Positions 1-8,150 of a DNA stretch of 40,299 bases are shown one piece after another. This stretch comes from CAYVZU01 sp964455935. Lineage in GTDB: Bacteria; Fibrobacterota; CAYVZU01. Below the pieces are notes generated by a model that saw only the letters and a list, made by a program, of their open reading frames with translations, made no database searches and was not told the DNA's origin. Position numbers and translations under genes: made by a program. The stretch lies in contig CAYVZU010000020.1 in the NCBI GenBank assembly GCA_964455935.1, positions 1 through 40,299 on the forward strand, given 5' to 3'. Each line of letters opens with the position of its first letter. The first letter of the stretch is position 1.

Positions 1-1432
1 ACGTCTGGCGAAGTGCGCTTAACCGTGTGTCCATTTTTTCGGGGAAGTATCAATTCTCGTAATCCATACCAATAACAACGGTGAGGTCTCGGAGGCGGAT
101 TCGAAGAAAAGTAAGGAAGAATTGGAGAAGCTGCGCAAGGCGTCCAACCAGATCGACAGTTGGGAAAGTCCCTACAAGGTGATCGTTTCCGTGCTGATGC
201 TGAAAGAGGGCTGGGATGTCCGCAATGTGACCACCATTGTCGGACTCCGGGCCTACGCCTCGGCCAGCAATATTCTACCCGAACAAACGCTCGGCCGCGG
301 ACTGCGCCGCATGTACCTTGGGGCGGACGCCACCGAATACGTGAGTGTTGTGGGTACGGATGCCTTTATGGACTTCGTGGAATCCATTCAAAGCGAGGGC
401 GTGGAACTGGAACGCAAGCCAATGGGTGAGGGGACTGGTGCGAAGACGCCGATTATCGTCGAAATCGACAATGAAAACACCAAGAAAGATATTGCCAAGC
501 TTGATATCGAGATACCGATTCTTTCGGCCCGGTCCTATCGGGAATACAAGAACCTTGGAAATCTGATGCCGGCCAATTTTGGCGTAACGCGAATACCGTA
601 CAAAGAGTTCTCCGAGGAGGAGAAACGGGAAATAGTGTTTAAGGACATAACCACGGGTGAGATCAATCATGTCACTCTTTTGGATTCCGGGGCGGTGGGG
701 GACTATCGAAGCGTCGTCGGGTACTTCGCCCAGATGATTATGAAAGACCTGCGCCTTGTAAGCGGCTATGACGTATTGCACGGGAAGGTAAAGGATTTCA
801 TTTCGAATTGCCTTTTCGAAAAGCCGGTCGAAATTGATGACCTCAATACGCTTCGAAACCTTTCAGAACCCGCTGCCGGCAGAGCCATTGTGGACACGTT
901 CAAGAAGAAGATCAACGAGCTTACGGTTCTGGACAAAGGTGATGCGGAGATCCGGGATTACATCAAACTGAGGCAAACCCGGCCCTTTGTGGTGAAGGAA
1001 CAGGGCTATCTCATCCCGCAGAAGAGCATCTTCAACAAGGTCATTGGTGACAGCGACCTGGAGCTTCGTTTTGCCGCCTTCCTGGAGAAATGCGACGATA
1101 TCCTTTCATACGCAAAGAATTATTACGCGGTGCATTTCAACATCGATTACATCAATGCAGAGGGGAATATTTCCAATTACTACCCGGATTTTATTGTCCG
1201 TAAGTCACCCACGGATACCTGCATTGTCGAAACCAAGGGGCAAGAGGATCTGGATGTGCCTTTGAAGACCGCCCGGCTTGCGCGGTGGTGCGAGGACGTT
1301 AACAGAATCCAGTCGAAAGTGAACTACAGTTGGGTCTTTGTTGATGAGGGGAATTTTGAGAGATACAAACCGCAGAATTTCGAGCAATTGGTTTCTGCGT
1401 TCCAGAAATACAAGGATTTGCCGGGTCCGTAA
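1..1432 (+). CDS. Type III restriction enzyme Res-like subunit, C-terminal part, frameshifted or truncated at 5' end
   Basis: This is the C-terminal half of a restriction-type DNA translocase and nuclease. Helicase motif V is seen around KEGWDVRNV and motif VI around QTLGRGLRR. A PD-(D/E)xK nuclease core follows near the C-terminus (YPDFIV, then IVETKG). Family members run to roughly 900 residues, so the Walker A/B half is missing or lies left of the window. The frame that carries the domains is closed by TAA at 20-22. It has no ATG, GTG or TTG before TTG 122, yet it already encodes family-like sequence (ILVIHTNNNGEV) from about position 53. A second frame is open from the window edge to a TAA at 60-62. 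One missing base between about 23 and 59 would join the two. The first start usable as the sequence stands is TTG 122. A modification (Mod) gene is not visible and would be expected upstream. Res family assignment is firm; whether the gene is broken or misassembled is open. Confidence 0.8.
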
Positions 1433-1732
1433 CCTGCATTGGCATTGAAATGAGACCCTCAGGTGTGCAGAGAGTCCCTGGGTACTTCATTTTTCACCTT
1501 CAGCTTCCAATCTGCAGTACTAACGTTCAAAATCTTGTTTTCACGAGAAGATTTTCGACAGGATTACAGGATAAAAGTTCTATCTCCTGTAAATTCATGA
1601 AAATCCCGTTACTGTCAAAAAATCTGGTTGCGGCTTTGCCGCGCTGTGTCCACTCTCGCACTCCCAACGCAGCCCCGCCCCAGCCCTGCCGTTTCGTTGA
1701 CCTCGTCTCCTGGGAATTTTATCTTCATTTTA
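1433..1732. other. Intergenic spacer with a small GC hairpin
   Basis: No convincing gene is seen in these 300 bases. The spacer contains an imperfect inverted repeat around TTACAGGATA at about 1563-1594 and a tight hairpin at 1630-1642 (GCGGC, TTT loop, GCCGC). The 13-mer AAATCTGGTTGCG at 1620-1632 recurs at 11459-11471 in another intergenic region next to a second GC palindrome, so this is probably a dispersed spacer element. An open frame runs through from 1628 into the next gene, but its first 35 codons lack protein-like character. Confidence 0.5.
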
Positions 1733-3610
1733 ATGCAAAAACAAAGAGCCCTCCGCATCCTATGTCTTGTTCTTCTCGCAGCCCAATTCCTTCTGTTGTC
1801 GACTGCGTTCGGCCAGGATGCCAGCGACTTTGCCTACTATCGGCTGGGTGTCAAGTATAAGAAAGAAAAGAATTACGATAAAGCCATCGAAGCCTTCCGC
1901 AAGGTTCTGGCCGTCTACCCAGACAACTTCAATTCCTATTATCAAATCGCCGAAATCCGCATCGAAGAAAAAAAGCTGGGACTGGCGGCTTACGAACTGA
2001 AGAAGGCGCTGGAATACAAACCCAACTGGCCCGATGCGCAATACCTCCTGGCCAAATGCTACGAAGACAACCAGAACTACGAGAAAGCCCTTATTGAATG
2101 GCGCAAGTTCACGCAGGTCTCCAAGGATGAAAAGCGCAACGCGGAAGCCGAGGAGCGCATAAAAAAGCTGATGGCCGCCATCCGCAAGGATGCCCCGGAA
2201 CCCGAACCGGACAAAGCAGACACTGCAAAACCGAAGGTCGCTGCCAAGACGCCGGTTTCCGACTCGCTTTACAAGGATCCGAACTACAAGGCCGGGGTCG
2301 AGTACTTCACCAAGAAGCAATACGCCAAGGCCCTTGAGGAATTCAAGAAAGCGCTCAAGAAGCATCCCCGTCACCCGGGAGCATTCTACTATGCAGGCGT
2401 GATCCGTTATGACCAGAAGAACTATGACATGGCCGAATTCAACCTGCGCAAGGCTTTTGGCTTCGCTCCTCTGGGCTTTAATGCCCATTACTATCTTGGG
2501 CTTATTTACGAAGAGCAGAAAAAGATCGATCCGGGTATCGCCGAGTTCCGGTCCTACCAGAAGATGACCAAATCGGCCGCCGGCAAGAAAGATGCGCAGG
2601 TCCATATCGACAAGCTGCTGGCCATGAAGGGTTCGGCCCCCTCAGCGCCGGCTGTCCCGGACGAGAAACCCGAAATGCTGCCGTTGCCGCCCAAGCCGTT
2701 TGTGTACCAGATCGACGATCTCCTGGCGTTTCTTATCGAAGACACGACCTTGGGCGAAGGCCGGATCATGATGGACGCCGTCAATTTGTACCGGAGCAAG
2801 AACTTCGATGCGGCCCTTAAAAAATTCAAAAGCGTGCTGTTGGTCAATCCCAAGAGCGCCCTGGCCGATGACGCCACTTACAACGTGGGCATCTGCTATA
2901 TGCGGCTGCGTCTCTTTGACAACGCCGAGAACCAGTTCGACCAGCTCTCGACGGCCTACGCGTCCTCGCCCTTGCTCGACAGGGCCGACTACCTGAAGGG
3001 CATTACCCAGCTCGAAAAGGATCAGTTCGCCAATGCCGAGAAACTCTTTCGCAAATGGATCCGGACATTCCCCAAAAGCGACCTGCTGCCGTATGCCTAT
3101 GCGCGTTTGGGCGACGCCCTGGTCAAGCAGGATCTGGCCAAGGATGGAATTGAAGCGTATCGCGCCAGTCTGCCGTTTTTCAAGACGGAAAAAGAGAAGC
3201 TGCCGGTCCTTTTTGCCATTGGCGAAAATTATCAGAACCTCGACAATGCCGCCAAAGCCTCGGAGTATTTCGAGCAGATCACGAGAATGGCCAAGACCGT
3301 GGGGATCTCACAATATGTCCACGATGCGTATCTGAAACTTGGGGACCATTACTACGGCGGCAAGAAGTGGGACAAGGCCCAGCAGAACTATGAAATCATG
3401 ATCGGCAGCTATCCAACATCGACCGATGTGGCCTGGGCGAAATTTCAAATTGGCAATATCTATCGCCACAAGGACCTTTTCGACTCCGCCATACAAGCCT
3501 ATACCGAACTGATCCGGAACTATCCCGAGGAATACTGGGCCCGGCAGGCCCGCTGGAAGCTGGACGATACGGTCTGGCAAAACGAGTACCGGGATGTGAT
3601 TGCGCAATAG
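1733..3610 (+). CDS. Secreted or periplasmic TPR-repeat protein
   Basis: A 625-residue protein with a signal peptide (MQKQRALRIL through AFGQ) followed by two groups of tetratricopeptide repeats. The first group covers roughly residues 30-140 and 180-280. A Pro/Ala-rich linker follows, and a second group from about 335 to the end has YbgF/BamD-like spacing with alternating Tyr/Ala/Leu positions. No catalytic motif is visible, so it is probably a scaffold in the periplasm or on the outer membrane. The start at ATG 1733 is chosen because the signal peptide begins there. The frame is open to 1628, but the extra residues look like translated spacer and the ribosome site is weak in either case. 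The gene stands alone and converges on lptC across a heptamer repeat. Its partner process is unknown. Confidence 0.8.
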   Translation: MQKQRALRILCLVLLAAQFLLLSTAFGQDASDFAYYRLGVKYKKEKNYDKAIEAFRKVLAVYPDNFNSYYQIAEIRIEEKKLGLAAYELKKALEYKPNWPDAQYLLAKCYEDNQNYEKALIEWRKFTQVSKDEKRNAEAEERIKKLMAAIRKDAPEPEPDKADTAKPKVAAKTPVSDSLYKDPNYKAGVEYFTKKQYAKALEEFKKALKKHPRHPGAFYYAGVIRYDQKNYDMAEFNLRKAFGFAPLGFNAHYYLGLIYEEQKKIDPGIAEFRSYQKMTKSAAGKKDAQVHIDKLLAMKGSAPSAPAVPDEKPEMLPLPPKPFVYQIDDLLAFLIEDTTLGEGRIMMDAVNLYRSKNFDAALKKFKSVLLVNPKSALADDATYNVGICYMRLRLFDNAENQFDQLSTAYASSPLLDRADYLKGITQLEKDQFANAEKLFRKWIRTFPKSDLLPYAYARLGDALVKQDLAKDGIEAYRASLPFFKTEKEKLPVLFAIGENYQNLDNAAKASEYFEQITRMAKTVGISQYVHDAYLKLGDHYYGGKKWDKAQQNYEIMIGSYPTSTDVAWAKFQIGNIYRHKDLFDSAIQAYTELIRNYPEEYWARQARWKLDDTVWQNEYRDVIAQ

Positions 3611-3616
3611 ACAAAG

Positions 3617-3651
3617 CAATTGTCAATTGTCAATTATCAATTGGTAATTAT
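3617..3651. repeat. Period-7 tandem repeat (caattgt-type)
   Basis: Five consecutive 7-mers: caattgt, caattgt, caattat, caattgg, taattat. They fill the short gap between the converging ends of the TPR gene and lptC and touch the lptC stop codon. The AT-rich symmetric units could form weak hairpins at this convergent junction, but there is no classical stem plus T-run. Confidence 0.8.
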
Positions 3652-4226
3652 CAGAACTCCCCTTTGTCCATTCGCTTTTCGAACTGCTGAAATTCCCCCT
3701 GTACATTCGAGAGAATTTTCCAGTTCTCCAGATCGGGATCGCTTATAAATCCGCGGCCGCGGAGCACATCGCCCTGGTTGGTGGTGAAACGGACCCGGCC
3801 GTCGCTGACGATCCGGTTGGAACGCACGTCCCAGCGCAGGTCCTCGGCCTGAAGGCGGTATCCTTTGGTGGATGAAACCCGCACCGAGTCTTTGACGAAA
3901 AACGACTCGAACTCGGTCCCCCCGGCTTCTCCGTAACGGGCCGTCAAATGCGAAACCACCTTCTCGCCGCGGCCGTAGTAATCGAACTCGACGGGGCGCG
4001 CCACCATACGCTCGTTCTCACTTTCCCGAACCATGTAGGGTGATCGCAGGATCCACTGGGTGCGCCCGCTGTCGGTCATGATGATGGTGGTTTTTCCCGG
4101 GAATTCCTGAAGCGGGATTTTTTCCTGTACGGCATTGCTGCTGGGAATCTGCTGCCGATCGCCGCAGCCCAGGCCGGCCATGGCCAGGACCGATAAGGAA
4201 AGCCAGATCGTTGCGTTTCGAGTCAT
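3651..4226 (-). CDS. lptC: LptC-like LPS export lipoprotein
   Basis: A 191-residue envelope protein resembling LptC/DUF1239, the bitopic component that passes lipopolysaccharide from the LptBFG transporter to LptA. The N-terminus is a lipoprotein signal ending AGLGC, with the lipidated Cys at residue 21. The body has the beta-jellyroll pattern of LptC: TTIIMTDSGR followed by W-I-L-R, then repeated D/E-x-hydrophobic strands such as ARPVEFDYYG, LTARYGE and YRLQAEDLRWDV, and a final VRFTTNQGDVLRG strand that matches the family. The usual neighbours lptA and lptB are absent, and the gene sits alone between convergent and divergent neighbours. The family call rests on pattern and length, since sequence conservation in LptC is low. 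Confidence 0.7.
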   Translation of the reverse strand: MTRNATIWLSLSVLAMAGLGCGDRQQIPSSNAVQEKIPLQEFPGKTTIIMTDSGRTQWILRSPYMVRESENERMVARPVEFDYYGRGEKVVSHLTARYGEAGGTEFESFFVKDSVRVSSTKGYRLQAEDLRWDVRSNRIVSDGRVRFTTNQGDVLRGRGFISDPDLENWKILSNVQGEFQQFEKRMDKGEF

Positions 4227-4426
4227 CGTTCATCCGGGGTGGGCATGTTGGATATTCCTGGAGGTTTTTGGGTTGCGGCCGAAAACGAACGTTGAATTCC
4301 GGTCGGCGCGGGAGTTCACCACCCTCACCGTAGTCCTTCCCCATCAACGGGAGAGGAGACAGGACATCCGATCAGTAATAATATCGTTTTTTGGGTGACC
4401 GCGGGAAAAAGGTATTTTCCCTACCA

Positions 4427-5269
4427 ATGGAGATCCTTGAAATTCTCAAGCACTCGGCCCTTTTCTGGACTTTTGTATTTGCCTTTGGCGCCATTTTTGG
4501 GTCGTTTTTCAATTGCGTCATTTACCGGCTTCCCCGGGGGCTTTCCCTTGTCTGGCCCAGTTCGTATTGCCCGAATTGCCGGAATCCCATTGCCTTCTAT
4601 GATAACATTCCCCTCTTCAGCTATTTCTTTTTGGGGGGCCACTGCCGCTGCTGCCGCCAACCGATCGCTTTTCGCTATTTCGTGGTTGAAGCCGCAACCA
4701 CCATCGCAACGCTGCTTCTGGTATACTGGCTTGTTGTCGCGCCAAAGCCGATTTGGGAATTGCTGTGGGCGTTATCCGCGGCGGTCTTTCTGCTTGCCTT
4801 GATCCCGATCACCTGGATTGACCTGGAGCATAGGATAATTCCCGATGTGTTCACGATTCCGGCAGCCGGTCTGGGCATGGCGGTTTCGTTTTTTCCGGGC
4901 GGAATCACTCCGCTTAATGCCTTGGCCGGGCTGCTTGCCGGCGGGGGAGTTCTTTACGCGGTCGGCTGGGTGGGCGAGGTCGCCTTGCGCAAGGGCGAGG
5001 CCATGGGCGGCGGTGATGTGAAGATGATGGCCGCGGCCGGCGCTTTTCTGGGCGCCAAGTCGGTCCTGCTTGGACTCTTCGTGGGCTCGATTCTGGGCTC
5101 GGTTGCCGGGATCTCGATTTTAGCCCTGAAGGGCTGGAAAAGCGACCACCGCATCGCCTTTGGCCCATACCTGGCCGCGGGCATTGTCATTGTCTTTTTC
5201 GGCTCCCGGCAGATCCTGGATGCGTACTCGCGTTTTATTCTGTACCTGGCGCAAATCATCGCGCGCTAG
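4427..5269 (+). CDS. Type IV prepilin peptidase / N-methyltransferase (PilD family)
   Basis: An inner-membrane aspartic protease that cleaves and N-methylates type IV prepilins or type II pseudopilins. With ATG 4427 as start it has 280 residues, the usual length. The N-terminal domain has the GSFFNCVIYRLP signature and two CxxC pairs (C48/C51 and C73/C76), which mark the zinc-binding methyltransferase part. The catalytic aspartates are D132 in WIDLEHRIIPD and D197 in GGGDVKM. About seven hydrophobic segments are visible. An in-frame TTG at 4391 would add 12 residues of spacer-like sequence, so the ATG is preferred. No pilin, PilB or PilC gene is nearby, so it probably serves pilin systems elsewhere in the genome. 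Confidence 0.92.
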   Translation: MEILEILKHSALFWTFVFAFGAIFGSFFNCVIYRLPRGLSLVWPSSYCPNCRNPIAFYDNIPLFSYFFLGGHCRCCRQPIAFRYFVVEAATTIATLLLVYWLVVAPKPIWELLWALSAAVFLLALIPITWIDLEHRIIPDVFTIPAAGLGMAVSFFPGGITPLNALAGLLAGGGVLYAVGWVGEVALRKGEAMGGGDVKMMAAAGAFLGAKSVLLGLFVGSILGSVAGISILALKGWKSDHRIAFGPYLAAGIVIVFFGSRQILDAYSRFILYLAQIIAR

Positions 5270-5284
5270 ATTTTCACCAAAACC

Positions 5285-5634
5285 ATTTCTGCCGCGCACC
5301 AACATCACCGACTGGGAGCCGCAACGATTATGGGAGGCTTACATTCATCCGATGGATGGCGAGGAAGGCTTCCGCATTCATAATAGCGGTCTGCATCTGC
5401 GGCCGATTTGGCATCACAACAAATAATCGTATCCAGGCCCCTATTTTCGTCTGCTTTCTCTTGTTCGTGCTTTGGAAGACGTTCGGGCTCATGTGCAAAC
5501 AGGCTGGCTTGGGTGATGAGCCTCGCAGAATGTTCAAGGAGATCAAGAAATCTGTATGGTCGATGTGGTGCTGACCACAGCCGAAGGAAAAGAACTCAAG
5601 ATCAGGACCGTTCACAGGCCGGATAAACCGCTTA
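5285..5634 (+). pseudogene. Decayed IS1634/IS4-type transposase, C-terminal remnant
   Basis: Three successive frames together give the tail of an IS1634-like DDE transposase. The first (about 5297-5426) reads RTNITDWEPQRLWEAYI and ends at RPIWHHNK followed by a stop. The second (about 5429-5574) reads FVCFLLFVLWKTFGLMCKQ and QAGLGDEPRRMF before a stop. The third (from about 5554) reads MVDVVLTTAEGKELKIRTV and runs into the end of the kinase gene. In intact family members these segments follow one another as the last 110 or so residues. Two frameshifts and the missing catalytic part make it non-functional. No terminal inverted repeat was found. Family assignment is from recognised motifs only. 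Confidence 0.65.
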
Positions 5635-8034
5635 TTACGAACCCGTTTTGCGCATTGATTTCTTGGTCATAAGAAGCTGAAGGACCCGGTCGGTAAGCTC
5701 TTTGGAGTCGATGGGGCGAAAGACGAACTCTTCGGCGCCTGATTGATACCCCTGTTCGATCACTTCTTTCTGGACTTCCGAGGAAATCAGCGCAACGGGA
5801 ATGCGGGCCGTGGCCGCCTGGCTCTTTAGGATCCGGCAGACCTCGAAACCCGTAAGCCCCTTCACGTTCAAATCAAGCAGGATCAGGGCGGGGCCGGTGC
5901 GAAATGCTTTGTGAAGCCCTTCTCCGCTATCCTTGGCCAGGTCGATCTTGAAGATCTTGCCCAGGACCGAACGAACCTGCGAAACAACGGTCTCGTCGTC
6001 ACCGATCAAGAGCAGACCGTGCTCGCCCTCCAGCTCCGCGCCGCCGGCCGGGATTGGATCCAAGACCGGTTGGCTGGCGATGAAGTTGGTGTTCTGCGGA
6101 TGAATGGGAAGCAGGACGTGGAACCGGCTTCCGGGCAGATTGTCTTTGTCCATGCCTTCGCTCTCGGCCCAGACGCGCCCGCCGTGCAACTGCACGATGC
6201 CTCTGCAGATTGCCAGGCCCAGGCCGATTCCCTTGGACATGAATTTGGCGCTGCTGGAACTATATTGGCGAATGTCCGAACGTTCGTAAAAGGAATCGAA
6301 TATTCTTTCCAGATCGCTGCGGTCGATGCCAATGCCCTGGTCGGCGAAGACCAGGTGCACGTGATTGTTCTCCGCAATCGCGCTGATGTGAATGCGCTGG
6401 CCATCGGGGGAGAACTTGAGGGCATTGTGAAGCAGATTGATGAAGACCTGCATCACGCGCGAGCGGTCCGCAAGAATTTCGGGTAGCTCCGCGGGGAAAT
6501 CCTGCTGGATGGTGATGTGGCGCTGCAGGGCAAAGGTTTCAATTTCCTCGATGCACTCTTGCATGGCCTTGCGCAACTCCATTTTCTCCAGCGCCAGCTT
6601 GAGCCGGTTCTGCTCAATTCGGGTCACGTCCAGGATGTCGCGAACAACCTGGTTGAGCCGGTTGGTGGATTTGGCGATGGTCTGGATCATTTTGTAAATA
6701 GCGGGATCGAGTCTGTCGCGCATGTTGTCGATGATGATTTCGGTATAGCCCTGAATGGAGGTTAACGGAGTCCGCAATTCGTGCGAAGCGATGCTGAGAA
6801 AATTGGTTTTCAATTCGCTCAGCCGTTTGAGTTCGAGGTTCGACCGGATCAGTTCACTGTTGATCTTGCCCAACTCCAGGCTTTTGGCGGCAATCTCCTG
6901 TTGAAGACGCTTTTCACGCTCGATGTCCCGGACAACGGCCGTGAACCCGGTGATGTGGTCCTGTCCGTCGAAGACCGCCGTAATCGTAACGCTCACGAAG
7001 ATCCGTGTCTGGCTCTTGCGAAGGGCAACCGCCTCGAAACTTTCGTAATAGGAGACCCGGTCCATGCGTTGCAGACGATCCGATAGGTGGGCATCAAAAT
7101 CAATGAGATCGTAAAAATTCCGAGCCAGCGCGTCCTCCACCTCGTAACCGAACAGACGCGATGCGCCCTTGTTCCATTCCTGCACAAGGCCGGCCGGATC
7201 CATCCGGATCACACCGTCGGCGAAATCGTTCACTACGTTCTTCAGGTACTCTTCCTGCTGCGAAAGCGCTTCCACGCGCTCGGCTTTCTTAAGGGCCTGT
7301 GCGCAAAGGTTTGAAAACAGCCGCATCAATTCCAGGTCCGGTTCGGCGTCCCGAAGTGCGAAGATCAGGGTTCCGCAGGTGGAGCCCTCCGCGAACAGCG
7401 GGACCTCCACGATTCGCCGCACACCCAGTAGCTTTTGGACACGGAGTCCGATCTCGGGAGGGAAAAGCGTACCCGAGAGATCGGTGATTTTGTCGGTCGC
7501 GGTCGTGGCCCCCCGCCGGAAACGATCTTCGCTGCCGCCCAGGGGCGCGGGTTTGCGCAGGTCGATGCCCAGCATTTTCAGGCCGCGGCGGATGAGGGCG
7601 TTATCGGTGGCGGTCGAGGCCACGCTGACGATGGTCTTGTCCTTCCAGTGGATCAGCGAAAGATTGACGAAAAAAGATCCGGTCAGATCGTGCGCCGACC
7701 GGATGATCATGTCGAAGAGTTCCTCCATGGGCAGAGACCGCGACATGGCGGCCGCGATTTCCTGAATCCTGCGCAGCATCGCGTTCTGCTTCTCCATGCG
7801 GCTGGCGTAGAGGTATTTGTGGCGGAGCTTTTCGAAGACAGTGCGTTGGTGCATCGATATGACAAGCCCAAAACAAGTCCAGCCGGCCACCGTCCACAGT
7901 ATGCGGGCCGTTGCATTGCGAGGGAAAACAAAAAAACCTAGACCCAGCCAGAAAGCGGAAGCCAGCAGGCTGGCTGCCGCGGCATTGACGTGAAACAAGT
8001 AGGAGTATTGAAGCTTTTTGCGGAAAAATCCCAT
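5635..8034 (-). CDS. Hybrid sensor histidine kinase (TM-GAF-PAS-HisKA-HATPase-REC)
   Basis: A 799-residue membrane-associated two-component kinase. Two hydrophobic segments lie at about residues 18-37 and 44-61 with almost no periplasmic loop. A coiled linker leads to a GAF-like domain (about 100-250), a PAS domain (about 262-370), and HisKA with H418 in IASHELRTPL. The HATPase_c domain has N537 (N box), DQGIGI at about 566 and GIGLGL at about 602. A C-terminal receiver has the acid pair at 679-680 and the phosphoacceptor D721 in LLDLNV, but the conserved Lys is replaced by Arg (R773 in VFRPI). The signal is probably cytosolic. No response regulator gene is adjacent. A possible ribosome site (AAAGGA) precedes ATG 8034, and the gene is divergent from the glycan cluster. 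Confidence 0.9.
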   Translation of the reverse strand: MGFFRKKLQYSYLFHVNAAAASLLASAFWLGLGFFVFPRNATARILWTVAGWTCFGLVISMHQRTVFEKLRHKYLYASRMEKQNAMLRRIQEIAAAMSRSLPMEELFDMIIRSAHDLTGSFFVNLSLIHWKDKTIVSVASTATDNALIRRGLKMLGIDLRKPAPLGGSEDRFRRGATTATDKITDLSGTLFPPEIGLRVQKLLGVRRIVEVPLFAEGSTCGTLIFALRDAEPDLELMRLFSNLCAQALKKAERVEALSQQEEYLKNVVNDFADGVIRMDPAGLVQEWNKGASRLFGYEVEDALARNFYDLIDFDAHLSDRLQRMDRVSYYESFEAVALRKSQTRIFVSVTITAVFDGQDHITGFTAVVRDIEREKRLQQEIAAKSLELGKINSELIRSNLELKRLSELKTNFLSIASHELRTPLTSIQGYTEIIIDNMRDRLDPAIYKMIQTIAKSTNRLNQVVRDILDVTRIEQNRLKLALEKMELRKAMQECIEEIETFALQRHITIQQDFPAELPEILADRSRVMQVFINLLHNALKFSPDGQRIHISAIAENNHVHLVFADQGIGIDRSDLERIFDSFYERSDIRQYSSSSAKFMSKGIGLGLAICRGIVQLHGGRVWAESEGMDKDNLPGSRFHVLLPIHPQNTNFIASQPVLDPIPAGGAELEGEHGLLLIGDDETVVSQVRSVLGKIFKIDLAKDSGEGLHKAFRTGPALILLDLNVKGLTGFEVCRILKSQAATARIPVALISSEVQKEVIEQGYQSGAEEFVFRPIDSKELTDRVLQLLMTKKSMRKTGS

Positions 8035-8150
8035 GGAAAAAAGGTCCTTTACGGGTTAAAACAAACTACCTTCTGCCCTGTAGTAAGTCAAAATCTGTTT
8101 TGCCGGCTTCATGTTGGGAACCGCCTCAAAAAAAGTATTTTCAATACCCC

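Noticed and set aside
1760..2605. 281-codon minus-strand frame opposite the TPR gene
   Set aside because: Antisense shadow of a clear TPR coding sequence; low-complexity Leu/Val/Phe translation.
3611..3655. CRISPR-like direct repeats
   Set aside because: Units are seven bases with no spacers; a tandem repeat, not a CRISPR array.
4300..4360. Imperfect hairpin around CCTTCCCC and GGGAGAGG in the lptC/prepilin peptidase divergent gap
   Set aside because: Pairing is weak and it has no T-run; resembles common spacer debris but cannot be assigned.
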